Shown piece by piece: positions 21,247 to 22,794 of a DNA stretch of 22,794 nt. Both the position numbers and the translations under genes were made by a program. The DNA comes from Hypsibius dujardini (Eukaryota > Tardigrada > Eutardigrada > Parachela > Hypsibiidae): the NCBI GenBank assembly GCA_001579985.1, contig LRSR01013557.1:1-22794 (forward strand). The letters are read 5' to 3'. The notes under the pieces were generated by a model, which saw nothing but the letters and a program-made list of their open reading frames with translations, did not search any database and had not been told where the DNA came from. The stretch's first letter is position 1, and every line of letters starts with the position of its first letter.

Positions 21247-22652
21247 ATGGTTTGCTATTTTGCCTTGAAGCGAGCCAGTCTATGGGTGTTGTTGTTGCGG
21301 CTGTTATTAGTCGGTGCGGCTACAGGACTCCGTGTTAACATTGTGTCCCCTGGATTCTTTAGCTGGCGTGACAGCACTTCCCTCTCTCAACTTGCTCCAG
21401 GCATTCTCACGGGATTGGATGCCATTCGTCGCACCTATCCCCAATTCAACTGGACATCGGAAATGTTATCTACTGAACGCTTGACCGATTGTCCCAGTCT
21501 ACGCGACAATATCCAATATGAACTTTCCAAATGGTACTACACCAAAAAGTATGACGGGGACGAGGTGTTGACTGTTATTATTACACCAGGTCAGTCCACC
21601 TTGTCATTTGCATTATGAATGCAAACCATAAATAAGCCATTAGTAGCTCCTTTCTCCCTCTGCTCCTTGAGTCTAGCCTTGAGTCATTGTCAGTTTCCAT
21701 GTTGAGGATAAATATTTAAATTATCAAAAGATGGAAGCACAGGATTCACTATACGGACAAGTCTGACTTATCCGGTGTATATGTCACTGACTGACGCAGC
21801 TGACAAATTTTTGTTTTAGACAAAAGTCATTTTACCTAATGCCAGCTTTCTATCAAGGATCTTTGTAATACCCGAATCAACTTTGCCTCTCCACTTATTG
21901 CTAAAATTCCAATTAAAATGAAATGTTCATGAAATGGCTTTACCAAGCCGAAACCCGGAAGCCGGTTTGTATGGCCTAATGTTTGTAGGGTGTTTTGAGG
22001 TTCGCTTGCTGAACGAACTAGCCGCCGCTTGGGATGTTCTTCTTATAACAAGGTCTGCATTTGCATTTTTAAATGATCTAGTAAAATACACAAGTATTGC
22101 GTAGTGTATCATTGGAGGGTATCTTGCAGCATGGATTATGCTGAAGAAATGGGTAATCGCAACGTTTACCCCAGCCACGTGACGACTTCCCCTTTGAGTC
22201 CTGAAAATGGCATCGTCTACTGCGCACTTTTCGCCAAAATGAACTGGACCAAGTTGTATCTTTTGCATGACAGCAGTAGCACTTCCTATTTCATATTCCA
22301 AATGACCTTGTTACCATCTTCTCTCCCCAAAAATTGTCCCATCCAATTAACGAGCCAAAGGTTTGCTTCAGCTGCGTGGAATGCATCGCAGCAGCTGCAA
22401 TTAATCCTTCAGGACTTTAACAGCAAAAGCAGAGGTATGAGTGACAGTGACATTTCATCTTCCATCGGAATGAATGGCTTGTTTGATAGTGATGCTGTAC
22501 TTGGGCAACCCATTTGGCCTTCGTAAAATTCTGGTAAAAAAACATATATATCTTCTAGTATAATTAACCAGCTTCAATTAGCTAACATAATAAACGACTT
22601 TGCTCTTACACAGATTGAGGCCGTAAAGTTCAACCTGCTTGCTGGAGAACAT
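21247..22652 (+). CDS. ANF-receptor-type receptor ectodomain, 5' part (runs off window)
   Basis: Exons are 21247-21589, 21989-22052, 22130-22434, 22490-22533 and 22614-22652. All are GT/AG and in phase, giving 265 residues so far, and the intron starting at 22653 leaves the window. The N-terminus is a signal peptide (ASLWVLLLRLLLVGAATG) followed by RVNIVSPGFFSW and PGILTGLDAIRRTYPQF. Exon 2 reads TPGCFEVRLLNELAAAWDVL, matching the GPGC...VARLAAHWN pattern of ANF/natriuretic-peptide-receptor ligand-binding domains. Exon 3 has VYPSHVTTSPLSPENG and FAKMNWTKLYLLHD. Exons 4-5 give SRVMLYLGNPFGLRKIL and IEAVKFNLLAGEH. A 55-nt intron (22435-22489) is needed to keep frame. The usual Gly-Pro before Cys is Thr-Pro-Gly here. 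A receptor guanylate cyclase is most likely, but the kinase-homology and cyclase parts are outside the window, and class C or orphan receptors share this fold. Confidence 0.8.
21590..21988 (+). other. Intron 1 of the ANF-receptor-type gene
   Basis: A phase-1 intron from GTCAGT to ...TGTTTGTAG. It separates the signal-peptide/LBD start exon from the 64-nt exon 2. No internal gene or repeat was recognised. Confidence 0.65.
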
Positions 22653-22794
22653 GTGAGTGAATACCCACAATAGACTCCTTGATTTTGACTGAATCTCTAT
22701 GCCAAGCAAAAATGTACGGCCAAATTTAATAGAGAAGAACAAGAATTATTGTTCTGGACACCTGTCACACATATAGCACTACTGTACTATCAAC

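Noticed and set aside
22435-22526. Straight read-through of the third receptor exon to a stop at 22526, suggesting truncation
   Set aside because: A 55-nt GT/AG intron (22435-22489) restores frame and gives the family-like RVMLYLGNPFGLRKIL, so the gene looks intact here.
1-22794. Bacterial-type features, CRISPR arrays, tRNA or rRNA genes
   Set aside because: I scanned for spaced repeats and for T-loop-like GGTTCGAATCC patterns on both strands and found none convincing; the window is intron-containing animal DNA.

Overview
The window is a piece of animal nuclear genome: the genes have spliceosomal introns with GT/AG ends, most only 50-80 nt long with a few longer ones, and they encode metazoan protein types (EGF/SEA, immunoglobulin, non-muscle myosin light chain, receptor ectodomain). 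Short introns, dense genes on both strands and non-processed pseudogenes suggest a small-genome protostome. A tardigrade or similar ecdysozoan is my best guess, at low confidence. There is one assembly gap (149 N, 11259-11407). All gene models were spliced by eye, using reading phase, splice sites and family resemblance.

Layout. 382-5853 (+): an 8-exon type I membrane protein with signal peptide, Ser/Thr/Pro-rich region, EGF, SEA, two further EGF modules, one transmembrane helix and a 139-residue tail. 6483-7213 (-): a 5-exon myosin essential light chain. 7762-9138 (-): a 3-exon low-specificity L-threonine aldolase with all key PLP-enzyme motifs. 9489-10850: a 1.36-kb element with 28-bp terminal inverted repeats, flanked by a GGCCAGC duplication and without a recognisable transposase, probably a non-autonomous DNA transposon. 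11526-12351 (-): remains of a seven-transmembrane receptor broken by two in-frame stops and a frame change. 13443-17231 (+): an 8-exon, about 1,103-residue cell-surface protein with many immunoglobulin-like domains, several carrying an unusual Cys-X-Cys pair. 17609-17724: a 19-bp minisatellite. 17874-19485 (+): a decayed, intron-containing copy of an ANF-receptor-type ectodomain gene. 21247-22652 (+, running off the window): the 5' half of an apparently intact paralogue, with the same exon sizes and phases.

The genes do not form a pathway. The SEA/EGF protein and the Ig protein are probably adhesion or matrix-facing surface proteins. The light chain is a cytoskeletal motor subunit, the aldolase is an amino-acid enzyme, and the terminal receptor is probably a peptide or sensory receptor such as a receptor guanylate cyclase. 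The right-hand 5 kb records tandem duplication followed by decay of one copy. The most notable items are the paired receptor copies, the 7TM pseudogene, the inverted-repeat element, the Cys-X-Cys Ig domains, and two competing acceptors at the 3' end of the light-chain gene that both give a family-like C-terminus.
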